A stretch of 14,121 nucleotides of DNA from Hallerella sp963597395 (GTDB lineage: Bacteria; Fibrobacterota; Fibrobacteria; Fibrobacterales; Fibrobacteraceae): the NCBI GenBank assembly GCA_963597395.1, contig CAVBPX010000062.1, positions 1-14,121 on the forward strand, in the 5' to 3' direction. Below are positions 1 to 6,898 of the stretch, piece by piece. A program made the position numbers and the translations under genes. Below the pieces are notes generated by a model, which saw nothing but the letters and a program-made list of their open reading frames with translations, ran no database searches and was not told the DNA's origin. Each line of letters begins with the position of its first letter. Position 1 is the first letter of the stretch.

Positions 1-695
1 GCAGGATCGTAGACCTTGTTGATCTCCGTCTTGCCGACCGTGCCCAGACGGGTCAAAAGCTCGGAAACATCGGCCGGCGTAAAGAACTCTCCGCCGGATT
101 TCCCCGCGCCGGAAGCGTACATGGTCATCAGGTATTCGTAGGCGTCGCCAAAAGCGTCGATGTCGTGCTCTTTCACGTCTCCCAGGTTCATGTTGGCTAC
201 GCCGTGCAAAAGCTTCGCGAGGCGCTCGTTGCGCTTGGCGACGGTCGAACCGAGCTTGTTGCTGTTTACGTCAAAATCGTCAAACAGTCCGGCAAAACGG
301 CTTTCGGAATCGCTTCCCTTGGCGGATTCCTCGATGTGGCGGAATACGCTTTCGAGCGTCTCGTTCAGGTTCTCGTCGCTGTCGGCTCTTTGGTTGACGT
401 TGCAAAAAAGTTCGGACGGCAAAATAAAGAAGCCTTTTGACTGAACCAAGCCTTCGCGTGCGTTTTCGGCTTTTGCGTCCGGAATCTTCGCAAAATCAAA
501 GTCGATCTTTTTTGAAGCGATTTCTTCTTGGTTCACAAAGGAACACAAATTCTCGGATATATACCTGTAGAACATCGTTCCGAGAACGTAGTTCTTGAAA
601 TCCCAGCCATCGACCGCGCCGCGCAGTTCGTCGGCTATCGCCCAAATGGCGCGGTGCAGTTCTTCGCGTTCCTGTTCCTTTTTCGTGTCAAGCAT
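1..695 (-). CDS. hsdM: Type I restriction-modification system, modification (M) subunit HsdM, N-terminal part, cut by window edge
   Basis: HsdM is the adenine-N6 methyltransferase subunit of type I restriction-modification complexes; with HsdS it methylates the recognition site and with HsdR it forms the restriction enzyme. The 231 complete codons visible show the helical HsdM N-terminal domain (start MLDTKKEQEREELHRAIWAI, then WDFKNYVLGTMFYRYIS at about residues 31-47). The linker motif DAFGDAYEYLMTMYA (about 180-194) and GGEFFTPADVSELL (201-214) are both typical of HsdM just before the catalytic domain. The reading frame runs off the window at ...KVYDPA, the start of SAM-binding motif I (DPACGSG), so the catalytic NPPF region and any hsdS/hsdR genes lie outside. 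The ATG at 695-693 has an ideal GGAGG seven bases upstream (plus-strand CCTCC at 703-707). It is divergent from the Wzi-like gene, with about 63 bp between starts. Family assignment is firm; whether the whole system is intact cannot be seen. Confidence 0.93.
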   Translation of the reverse strand, partial: MLDTKKEQEREELHRAIWAIADELRGAVDGWDFKNYVLGTMFYRYISENLCSFVNQEEIASKKIDFDFAKIPDAKAENAREGLVQSKGFFILPSELFCNVNQRADSDENLNETLESVFRHIEESAKGSDSESRFAGLFDDFDVNSNKLGSTVAKRNERLAKLLHGVANMNLGDVKEHDIDAFGDAYEYLMTMYASGAGKSGGEFFTPADVSELLTRLGTVGKTEINKVYDP

Positions 696-758
696 TTCGA
701 GGCCTCCGAATAGCGGAAAGATAGCTTGTTTTGCGGCGGACAAAAAGAATTTTCGGGA

Positions 759-2279
759 ATGCGACGAGAAGTTTTCTACATTTCGCAAATGCACTTTTCG
801 TGTCGTCAAATTCGGACGTTCCTTGTTTTTTCCCTGGCGCTTTTTGCGGGCCTATGGGCTTCGACGCCGATTGTTTCCGGCGAGCGGATGCGCAACTTGC
901 GAACCCTGGAATCGACCCCGCTCCTTTTTGAGTTTCACCGGATGACGACCACCGGCGCGGAGCAAATGTTCTACTCTCCGCGGCGCGACACGTCCTGGCG
1001 GAAGAATGCGGCGGAACTTGAAAAGCGCGCGCTTCTCGGTTACCGCGACGAAAAGCAGATGATTGCGGCGAGCCTTATAGGAGGCATCGATTACCGCGGG
1101 GGAGAGCGTCTGGGCGATACCATCTGGCCCGGGCTTGACGGCGGACTTTATCTTCGCGGCTACAGGGATTCCGTCGAGTTTATGCTCGATGCGCGCATTT
1201 ACGTGGAAAGCCATTCCGCGGATTACCCCAGGTCCTTTGACGGCGAATTTGTCGAATTTCAAAAAGAGGAAAACAACAGCGGCGTGGAATATGCGAGCTA
1301 TTCGCGTTACCGCGGAATGTTTGCCGTGAACATGGGGTTTGGACGTCTGATGCTTGCCCGGGACGCCTTTCATTTCGGACCGGGATACTTCAACAACCTC
1401 ACCCTCAACTGGAATTCGCTCCCCTACAACACGCTCTCGTTCGAGTTTCACGTCGGGCCGCTCTCCGTCATAAGCCTCTACGGCGACCTGCGCATTTACC
1501 CGAACAGCATGAGCCGCAAAAACACAAACGATCGGAACCTGTATGCGCACCGCTACGAGCTCAACCTCGGAAACCTCGTGCTCGGAATGAGCGAAACGCA
1601 AATCCTCTACAACGAAAACAAGCCGTGGCTCTTTGTACCGGTCGTTCCGCTGTTCATGGAAAAGGGAAACTTTTCGGAAGACAACAACAACGGCGCCCTT
1701 GCCTTTGACGCGAACTACCGGCTTTTGCAGTTTGCGAGATTTTATACGGAATTCTACATTGACGATTTTGAAAGCCCCGTGAGCCTCGTCAAAAACGACA
1801 ATATCGAGGCCAAGTGGGCGTGGATGGCCGGGCTTCAGCTCGGACGGGACTTTTCGGTTGGAAACAAGCGGATTGAAGCGGGAGCGATTGCGGAATACGC
1901 CCGGGTGGAACCTTACGTCTATAGCCATTTTCATGCGAACACGGCCCAGGCGGCAAATCTCGGCGAGCCTCTCGGCGCACCGAACGGCCCGAACAGCCAA
2001 ACGATAGACTTTGCGCTGTATGCCCAAATCGCAAAGCGCATCAACGTGAGCGTCCGAAATTCCTTTGTGTGGAAGGGAACCGATTACGGCAGCGCCATCA
2101 ACGATACGACGCCCACGAGCAACCATTTCAAGCTTCCCAAAAAGTTCCTCGACGGCGCCGAAATGAAGTATTCGCTTTCGCCCGCCGTCCGCTACAGCGG
2201 GGACTTTTTCTTCTTTGCACTGGAATGCACGCTTTTCCACGACGAAAAAGTTTACACGCGGCTGGGGGTTCAGTGGTGA
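759..2279 (+). CDS. Probable outer-membrane beta-barrel protein, capsule assembly Wzi-like family
   Basis: The protein is about 506 residues and begins with a signal peptide: basic start, then hydrophobic TFLVFSLALFAGLWAS, cleavage probably near residue 35-42. The rest is rich in alternating aromatic/polar strands, as in outer-membrane barrels, and ends in Trp. Several blocks resemble the Wzi family: FHFGPGYFNNLTLNWNSLP (about residues 205-223), the NNNGALAFDANYRL block (about 309-322), FYTEFYIDDF (about 328-337) and EYARVEPYVYSH (about 379-390). Wzi proteins are outer-membrane barrels that help anchor capsular polysaccharide in Proteobacteria; here the role is inferred from resemblance only and no capsule genes are in view. 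The start is uncertain: ATG at 759 (used) or ATG at 789, which gives a shorter, more classical signal peptide; neither has a strong Shine-Dalgarno. The stop TGA overlaps the next gene's GTG by four bases, so the two are co-transcribed. Confidence 0.72.
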   Translation: MRREVFYISQMHFSCRQIRTFLVFSLALFAGLWASTPIVSGERMRNLRTLESTPLLFEFHRMTTTGAEQMFYSPRRDTSWRKNAAELEKRALLGYRDEKQMIAASLIGGIDYRGGERLGDTIWPGLDGGLYLRGYRDSVEFMLDARIYVESHSADYPRSFDGEFVEFQKEENNSGVEYASYSRYRGMFAVNMGFGRLMLARDAFHFGPGYFNNLTLNWNSLPYNTLSFEFHVGPLSVISLYGDLRIYPNSMSRKNTNDRNLYAHRYELNLGNLVLGMSETQILYNENKPWLFVPVVPLFMEKGNFSEDNNNGALAFDANYRLLQFARFYTEFYIDDFESPVSLVKNDNIEAKWAWMAGLQLGRDFSVGNKRIEAGAIAEYARVEPYVYSHFHANTAQAANLGEPLGAPNGPNSQTIDFALYAQIAKRINVSVRNSFVWKGTDYGSAINDTTPTSNHFKLPKKFLDGAEMKYSLSPAVRYSGDFFFFALECTLFHDEKVYTRLGVQW

Positions 2280-3589
2280 ACCTCGAAAAGCCGGAACTTC
2301 TCGCGCCCGCCGGCGATCTGAAGCGCCTCGAATATGCGCTTGCCTACGGAGCGGACGCCGTGTATGCGGGGCAGCCCGCGTTTTCGCTTCGCGCCAGGGA
2401 AAACGGATTTCGTACAAAGGAAGATCTCGAAGCGGGCATCCGAATGTGCCACGCCGCGGGTAAAAAGTTTTACCTCACAAGCAACGTCATCGCCCGAAAT
2501 TCCAAGGTGGAACCTTTTCAAAGGGCCCTGCTCGAGGCTCTTGAACTCGGCCCGGACGCTTTGATTGTCGCGGATCCGGGAATCGTTTCGTTTGTACGGA
2601 AAGAATCCCCGAAGACACCTGTGCACATCTCCGTGCAGGCGAACACCACAAACTATTTGACGGCAAGGTTCTGGCAGGGCCTTGGCGCGACCCGCGTCAT
2701 CCTTTCGCGCGAGCTGCGGTTGAAAGAGGTTCTGGAAATCAGGGAAAAATGCCCGGGCCTCGAACTGGAAGTTTTTGTGCACGGCAACGTGTGCATGGCG
2801 ATGTCCGGACGGTGCATGCTCAGCAACTGGACGACGCACCGGGACGCAAACCAGGGAATGTGCAACAATTCGTGCCGGATGCCTTACAGGCTTTACGCGA
2901 ATCCCGAAGTCCAGGCGGACGGTTACCGCGAACACGAAGGCGAATTTTTTCTGGAACGTTCCAATTCCGAAGAAAAATCGGAACCGATCGCTCTCGACGA
3001 GGACCGCTGGGGAACCTATTTTATGAGCAGCCGGGACCTTTGCGCGCTCGAGGCCGTTCCGGATCTTGTCCGCGGAAAAATCGAAAGTTTTAAGATCGAA
3101 GGCCGCACCCGGAGCGTTTATTATTTGTCGGCGGTCGTCCTCGCCTACCGCAAGGCGATTGATGCGGCGCTCAAAGGGAAGGATGTCCCGGAAATTTCCC
3201 GCGAGCTGATTTCCAATACGGACAGTCGCGGACGGATGCCCGGATTTTTTGCGGGCCCGCTTCCGCAAAATTACGCTTCGACGCAGGAGCCTTCGCGGAC
3301 GGGAGCGGTGGCGGCGCAGGTGATGCGCGTTGACGACGACGGGACTGTGCACGTCCTTGTCAAGAACCGGTTTGACAAAACGAGCGTTTTGAAATGGCTC
3401 GATCCGGAGACTTTCGAGACGGTCGGCATTTTGGGAATGGAAGGCGCGAAAGGCGCGCCGGTCGAGGTTCTCCATCCGGGGACGGAAGGCCGATTACACC
3501 TTTCTTCAAGCGTGACAAATCGCACAAAGTTCAAAAATTTTGCCTTTCTTGTCTTGCAAAAACAGGAAAAGGGCGACGGAGTAATATAA
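2276..3589 (+). CDS. trhP: U32 family protein TrhP (YegQ), tRNA uridine-34 5-hydroxylation
   Basis: The 437-residue protein closely follows TrhP/YegQ of E. coli (about 450 residues), which is needed for prephenate-dependent formation of 5-hydroxyuridine at wobble position 34 of some tRNAs. Visible blocks are the N-terminal PELLAPAGD...YGADAVYAG (6-32), SVQANTTNYLTARFWQGLGATRVILSREL (119-147) and the U32 signature EVFVHGNVCMAMSGRCMLS (165-183). NQGMCNNSC (192-200) and FKIEGRTRSVYYL (272-284) follow. Cys173, Cys180, Cys196 and Cys200 are the four conserved cysteines expected to hold an iron-sulfur cluster. Residue 171 is Asn where the family signature normally has Ala or Ser. The frame stays open far upstream inside the Wzi-like gene, but homology begins at MNLEKPELLAPAG, so the GTG at 2276 is chosen; it has a G-rich site (2264-2268) seven bases upstream and overlaps the upstream stop as GTGA, suggesting translational coupling. 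Distinction from other U32 members (RlhA, UbiU/V) rests on remembered similarity. Confidence 0.87.
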   Translation: MNLEKPELLAPAGDLKRLEYALAYGADAVYAGQPAFSLRARENGFRTKEDLEAGIRMCHAAGKKFYLTSNVIARNSKVEPFQRALLEALELGPDALIVADPGIVSFVRKESPKTPVHISVQANTTNYLTARFWQGLGATRVILSRELRLKEVLEIREKCPGLELEVFVHGNVCMAMSGRCMLSNWTTHRDANQGMCNNSCRMPYRLYANPEVQADGYREHEGEFFLERSNSEEKSEPIALDEDRWGTYFMSSRDLCALEAVPDLVRGKIESFKIEGRTRSVYYLSAVVLAYRKAIDAALKGKDVPEISRELISNTDSRGRMPGFFAGPLPQNYASTQEPSRTGAVAAQVMRVDDDGTVHVLVKNRFDKTSVLKWLDPETFETVGILGMEGAKGAPVEVLHPGTEGRLHLSSSVTNRTKFKNFAFLVLQKQEKGDGVI

Positions 3590-3599
3590 ATTTCATTTT

Positions 3600-4067
3600 A
3601 TGGAAGATTCAGGCGAATACGAATTCAAGCAAAGCAGGATATTCCGGGACTTCGACAAGGCCTACGCCGAAGGAAAGTACGATTATTTGCGCGAGCTCTT
3701 TCTTCCCTACATGCTCGAGAACATTGCGGACTTTTACCGCTTTAAAAAGGAAAAACTCAAACAGTTCGCCGAAGCGCTCGACATGCACCAGCTGCTCAAA
3801 CTTTACCTTTACTACAAGCAGATGCCGCTCGATATGCGCCGCTATATGGAAGTCCAGAGCGAATCCATCAAGGCGGCCATCCAGGATACGCACAAGGAAC
3901 GTCAGGTCGCCGTTTCGGACTGGATCCGCGAACACGCGGCGCGGCACAGGGACGTGACCGTCAAGACGCAATGCATCTTTCTTGAAAAAATCGCGGACCA
4001 GGTGATTCCGCCCATCGAGAAGGCGCTTGAGGAATACAGGATGACGCTTCCCGAGTCGGAGCGTTAA
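3600..4067 (+). CDS. Uncharacterised small helical protein, 155 residues
   Basis: I do not recognise this family. The protein is soluble (no signal peptide or membrane segment), strongly charged and almost certainly all-helical. Segments rich in Lys/Glu/Arg/Leu include YDYLRELFLPYMLENIADFYRF (about 28-49), LKLYLYYKQMPLDMRRYMEV (about 66-85) and a C-terminal helix ADQVIPPIEKALEEYRMTLPE. It has only one Cys and no obvious metal or nucleotide motif. It starts 10 bases after the trhP stop with no recognisable Shine-Dalgarno, so translation is probably coupled to trhP, and it is followed within 20 bases by a strong terminator. It is therefore the last gene of the Wzi-like/trhP/this-gene unit. A role linked to trhP is possible but purely positional inference. 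The start ATG at 3600 is the first in frame after the upstream gene. Confidence 0.8.
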   Translation: MEDSGEYEFKQSRIFRDFDKAYAEGKYDYLRELFLPYMLENIADFYRFKKEKLKQFAEALDMHQLLKLYLYYKQMPLDMRRYMEVQSESIKAAIQDTHKERQVAVSDWIREHAARHRDVTVKTQCIFLEKIADQVIPPIEKALEEYRMTLPESER

Positions 4068-4087
4068 ATCAAGCTTTTAAAACGCCG

Positions 4088-4116
4088 AATCCCCGGGTCA
4101 AGTCCCGGGGATTTTT
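4088..4116 (+). terminator. Rho-independent terminator after the trhP unit
   Basis: A perfect 10-bp stem (AATCCCCGGG, 4088-4097, with CCCGGGGATT, 4104-4113) with a six-base loop runs into a T stretch (4112-4116). It lies 20 bases after the stop of the 155-residue gene and 40 bases before pgi, so it ends the upstream unit and makes pgi separately transcribed. Confidence 0.88.
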
Positions 4117-4155
4117 CTAAAGTTGTATCCAAACAAATTCTAACAAGGACACACT

Positions 4156-5820
4156 ATGAGCCGTTTGACGGAATCCAAGGAATGGAAAGCTCTCGAGGCG
4201 AAAGCCTGCGAAGCGAAAAAGTGGAATATGCGCGAGATGTTCAAGGCGGACGCCGCGCGGGCCGAAAAGTTCAGCGCCGAAGCGTGCGGAATTTTCCTCG
4301 ACTATTCCAAGAACCTGATCGACGACGACGCGATGGCAAAGCTCCGCGCGCTTCTTTCCCTTTCGAAGTTTGACGACATGCGGAAAAAGTTCTTCTCGGG
4401 CGAAAAAATCAACACGACCGAGAACCGCGCCGTTTTGCACACCGCCCTCCGCTACAAGGGCTCTTCGCCGATTTACGTTGACGGCAAGGACGTGATGCCC
4501 GAAGTCCGCGGCGTTCTCAAGCACATGGAAGAATTTACGAACCTCGTCCGCAGCGGCAAGTGGAAAGGCTACACCGGCAAGAGCATCAAGTATGTGGTGA
4601 ACATCGGCATCGGGGGCTCCGACCTGGGCCCGGTGATGGTGACGGAAGCCCTCCGCCATTTTGCCTCCCCGGATTCTCCCGAAGTCTTCTTTGTTTCGAA
4701 CATCGACGGCACGCACATTGCCGAAACGCTCAAAAAGGTGAACATCGAAGAGACTCTCTTTATCGTCGCGTCCAAGACGTTTACGACGCTCGAAACGATG
4801 ACGAACGCCCACACGGCAAAGGATGCCGTTCTCAAGGCGTTCAACGGCGACGAAAAGTCCATCGCCAAGCATTTTGTGGCGCTTTCGACCAATGCCTCCG
4901 CTGTTTCCGAATTCGGAATCGATACGGCAAACATGTTCGAATTCTGGAACTGGGTCGGCGGCCGCTACTCCCTGTGGTCCGCCATCGGGCTTTCGATTGC
5001 CCTCCGCATCGGGTTCGACAACTACATGCTGCTGCACCAGGGCGCCTACGAAATGGACGAACATTTCAAGAACACTCCGGTCGAAAAGAACCTCCCGGTG
5101 ATTCTCGCCCTGATTGGCATCTGGTATGACGACTTTATGGGCGCACAGTCCTATGCGATGCTTCCCTATGACCAGTACATGCACCGCTTTGCGGCCTACT
5201 TCCAGCAGGCGGACATGGAATCGAACGGCAAGACGGTTGATAGGGATTCGAAGCGCGTCGATTATCAGACGGGTCCTATCCTTTGGGGCGAACCGGGTAC
5301 GAATGGCCAGCACGCGTTCTACCAGCTCATTCACCAGGGCACCAAGCTCATTCCGTGCGACTTCATTGCACCGGCCAACTCGCTGAATCCGGTCGGAGAT
5401 CATCATCGAAAGCTCCTCTCGAACTTCTTTGCCCAGCCCGAAGCGCTGATGAACGGAAAGACGCTCGCCGAGGCGACCGAGGAACTTCGCTCCGCGGGCA
5501 AGTCCGAGGACGAAATCCGAATGCTCGCACCGCACAAGGTGTTCGAAGGCAACAAGCCCACGAACAGCCTCTTTGTCGATACGATTGACCCGAAGACGCT
5601 CGGCGCCTTGATTGCTCTTTACGAACACAAAATCTTTACGCAGGGCGTCATCTGGAACATCAACAGCTTCGACCAGTGGGGCGTTGAACTCGGCAAGCAG
5701 CTCGCGAAGAAGATCATCCCGGAACTCGAAAAGGGCGAAAAGGATCCGAACGTGGAACTTTCCCACGATTCGAGCACGAACGGCCTTATCCGCTGGTATT
5801 TCAAGCATCACCGTTCCTAA
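4156..5820 (+). CDS. pgi: Glucose-6-phosphate isomerase
   Basis: Pgi interconverts glucose 6-phosphate and fructose 6-phosphate in the cytoplasm, at the branch between glycolysis and the pentose/gluconeogenic routes. At 554 residues it matches the long E. coli-type enzyme (549). Signatures are present: NIGIGGSDLGPVM (149-161), SKTFTTLET (206-214), FWNWVGGRYSLWSAIGL (263-279), WGEPGTNGQHAFYQLIHQGT (377-396) and FDQWGVELGKQLA (505-517). The catalytic residues are all there and fall at the same numbers as in E. coli: Glu355 (in MESNGK), His386 (in GQHAF) and Lys514 (in ELGKQL). The ATG at 4156 has AAGGA at 4145-4149, six bases upstream. The gene is bounded by terminators on both sides, so it is a single-gene transcript whose promoter must lie in or just around the upstream terminator region. 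Confidence 0.98.
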   Translation: MSRLTESKEWKALEAKACEAKKWNMREMFKADAARAEKFSAEACGIFLDYSKNLIDDDAMAKLRALLSLSKFDDMRKKFFSGEKINTTENRAVLHTALRYKGSSPIYVDGKDVMPEVRGVLKHMEEFTNLVRSGKWKGYTGKSIKYVVNIGIGGSDLGPVMVTEALRHFASPDSPEVFFVSNIDGTHIAETLKKVNIEETLFIVASKTFTTLETMTNAHTAKDAVLKAFNGDEKSIAKHFVALSTNASAVSEFGIDTANMFEFWNWVGGRYSLWSAIGLSIALRIGFDNYMLLHQGAYEMDEHFKNTPVEKNLPVILALIGIWYDDFMGAQSYAMLPYDQYMHRFAAYFQQADMESNGKTVDRDSKRVDYQTGPILWGEPGTNGQHAFYQLIHQGTKLIPCDFIAPANSLNPVGDHHRKLLSNFFAQPEALMNGKTLAEATEELRSAGKSEDEIRMLAPHKVFEGNKPTNSLFVDTIDPKTLGALIALYEHKIFTQGVIWNINSFDQWGVELGKQLAKKIIPELEKGEKDPNVELSHDSSTNGLIRWYFKHHRS

Positions 5821-5840
5821 TCTTCGGATTTCATACAAAT

Positions 5841-5870
5841 AAAAACATCCGCCGTCCGGCGGATGTTTTT
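5841..5870 (+). terminator. Terminator after pgi
   Basis: A long near-perfect hairpin, AAAAACATCCGCC (5841-5853) pairing with GGCGGATGTTTTT (5858-5870) around a four-base loop, ends in a T run 20 bases after the pgi stop. The A-run on its left side means it could work in both directions. Confidence 0.9.
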
Positions 5871-5899
5871 GCGTGTACACGGTTATTTCCGTTTACTGT

Positions 5900-5974
5900 C
5901 ATCCTGGAGCGGAGCACCGCGAAGCGACCTGTCTGCCGACAGGCCCGCCTGCTGCGGGCAGGCAGGTAGGATCC
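5900..5974. repeat. REP-like palindromic element, copy 1
   Basis: This compact structured element lies directly downstream of the pgi terminator. It begins with CATCCTGGAGCG and ends with CAGGTAGGATCC. The outer ends pair (ATCCT 5901-5905 with AGGAT 5968-5972). Inside are two more hairpins: CCTGTC/GACAGG (5928-5943) and the palindromic core CCCGCCTGCTGCGGGCAGG (5944-5962). The same 19-base core and similar ends recur at 9253-9305, which shows that it is an interspersed repeat. It has no coding capacity. The 314 bases between pgi and the next gene hold only the terminator, this element and a possible promoter. Confidence 0.75.
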
Positions 5975-6071
5975 ACAAAAGTTCGCTATGCAGGGAAAAA
6001 AGCGTGGGCCGGTGTGGATTTTTGTCCCCGCTTTCTCAAAAAATTCGAATTGTAAGTTTTTTGCGAATTTC

Positions 6072-6100
6072 TTGACGAAACGTACAGGAATTCTGTTTTT
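6072..6100 (+). promoter_or_regulatory. Possible sigma-70 promoter for the FISUMP lipoprotein gene
   Basis: TTGACG (6072-6077) is a near-consensus -35 box. A weak T-rich -10 (GTTTTT, 6095-6100) follows after 17 bases. Transcription would start near 6107, about 28 bases before the lipoprotein ATG. The -10 match is poor, so this is tentative. Confidence 0.33.
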
Positions 6101-6134
6101 CCGAAAAAAGGAACACTGCCACCCCGAGGTTCAC

Positions 6135-6844
6135 ATGAAGGAAAACTCCCGGTCCAAAACAAGGAACAAATTCTCCTTTGCGCTTTTCTCCCTTTCGTCG
6201 TTTCTTGCTGCTTCGTGCAGCGATGATTCCGGCAGCTCGGGCGGCGGAGGCGAGGACGGCACGGTCAAGACGGTCTCGAACTTCGGAACGTGCCTTTCCG
6301 CATTCGAGGGGGACACCTACCGCGTCGAGGAGATGGAGGGAGACTACCGCTGCGAGGGCGGAAAGTGGGTCGCCGTCTAGTCGCTTGGCGAGTGCACGGA
6401 CGCTCTCTCGGAAGAGCTTCGGACGGATCCTCCGGCAAGAAAAAGAAGACGTACATCTGCGCGAACGGCACCTGGCGCGAGGCCTCCACGGCCGAGAAGG
6501 CTTCGAAGGCCCTGTGCACGAAGAACAACGAGGACAGCTTCGCGACCGACTCCTCGGACAAAAAGAACGTGAAGGTTTATGTGTGCAAGGACTCGCTCTG
6601 GACCGAGGACTCCGCCGTTGAGCAAGGTGGGCGGCTCGGACTTCTTCAGGTTCGGGGCGTTCCCCGCAGGTGAACTCTACAATAGTACGTTCAGATCTTC
6701 GCGAGCTTCTGGAGTTCCACGGAGTACGGAAATAGCGATATAGGCAGCTACTTCTGGTTCTTGGGATACGATGAGACGAATCTGGGCTCGAGCCAATACA
6801 GCTTCAAGTCCAGCGCGTACTCCGTCCGTTGCGTCAAGGATTAA
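6135..6844 (+). pseudogene. Decayed FISUMP-domain lipoprotein gene (Fibrobacter major paralogous domain)
   Basis: The start is intact: ATG at 6135 with GAGGT at 6126-6130, then a lipoprotein signal peptide (basic MKENSRSKTRNK, hydrophobic core, SFLAASC with Cys28). An acidic/glycine linker (SDDSGSSGGGGEDG) and a Cys module (FGTCLSAFEG...YRCEGGKWVAV) follow. A TAG stop at 6378-6380 interrupts the frame. Coding-like sequence continues: SLGECTDALSEE in the same frame, then after a frameshift two more Cys modules (YICANGTWREAS, about 6450; VYVCKDSLWTEDS, about 6575). A second shift gives GGSDFFRFGAFPAGELYNS (about 6630-6690). A third shift gives SFWSSTEYGNS...YSVRCVKD ending at TAA 6842-6844. The last two pieces are the C-terminal part of a FISUMP domain, while its N-terminal part, normally over 100 residues, is missing. 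One stop, at least three frameshifts and a deletion make this a pseudogene. Surface function of the intact relatives is not established. Confidence 0.82.
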
Positions 6845-6853
6845 CCTTCCCCC

Positions 6854-6884
6854 AAAAAATCCCCGGCAAAACCGGGGATTTTTT
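6854..6884. terminator. Bidirectional terminator between the FISUMP pseudogene and the GH31 gene
   Basis: A 13-bp stem (AAAAAATCCCCGG, 6854-6866, with CCGGGGATTTTTT, 6872-6884) has a five-base loop. A and T runs on the two sides let it serve both the plus-strand pseudogene (stop at 6844) and the convergent GH31 gene (stop at 6899). Confidence 0.9.
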
Positions 6885-6898
6885 ATGCCCCCCCCGGT

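Noticed and set aside
2069..2275. A 69-codon N-terminal extension of TrhP
   Set aside because: It lies in another frame of the Wzi-like gene, is Arg-rich without homology, and U32 similarity starts right after the GTG at 2276.
852..3475. Two long minus-strand frames opposite the Wzi-like gene and trhP
   Set aside because: Their translations are Arg/His/Val-rich and lack motifs, while the plus strand has recognisable families; they are antisense shadows.
5380..5410. Apparent loss of the catalytic His of Pgi (Leu410 where I first aligned E. coli His)
   Set aside because: Recounting from Lys514 shows the catalytic His is His386 in GQHAF and the catalytic Glu is Glu355 in MESNGK, both present; position 410 is not catalytic.
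4117..5880. A 587-codon open frame on the minus strand opposite pgi
   Set aside because: It has no family resemblance, runs through the terminator after pgi, and mirrors a full-length, motif-complete Pgi on the other strand.
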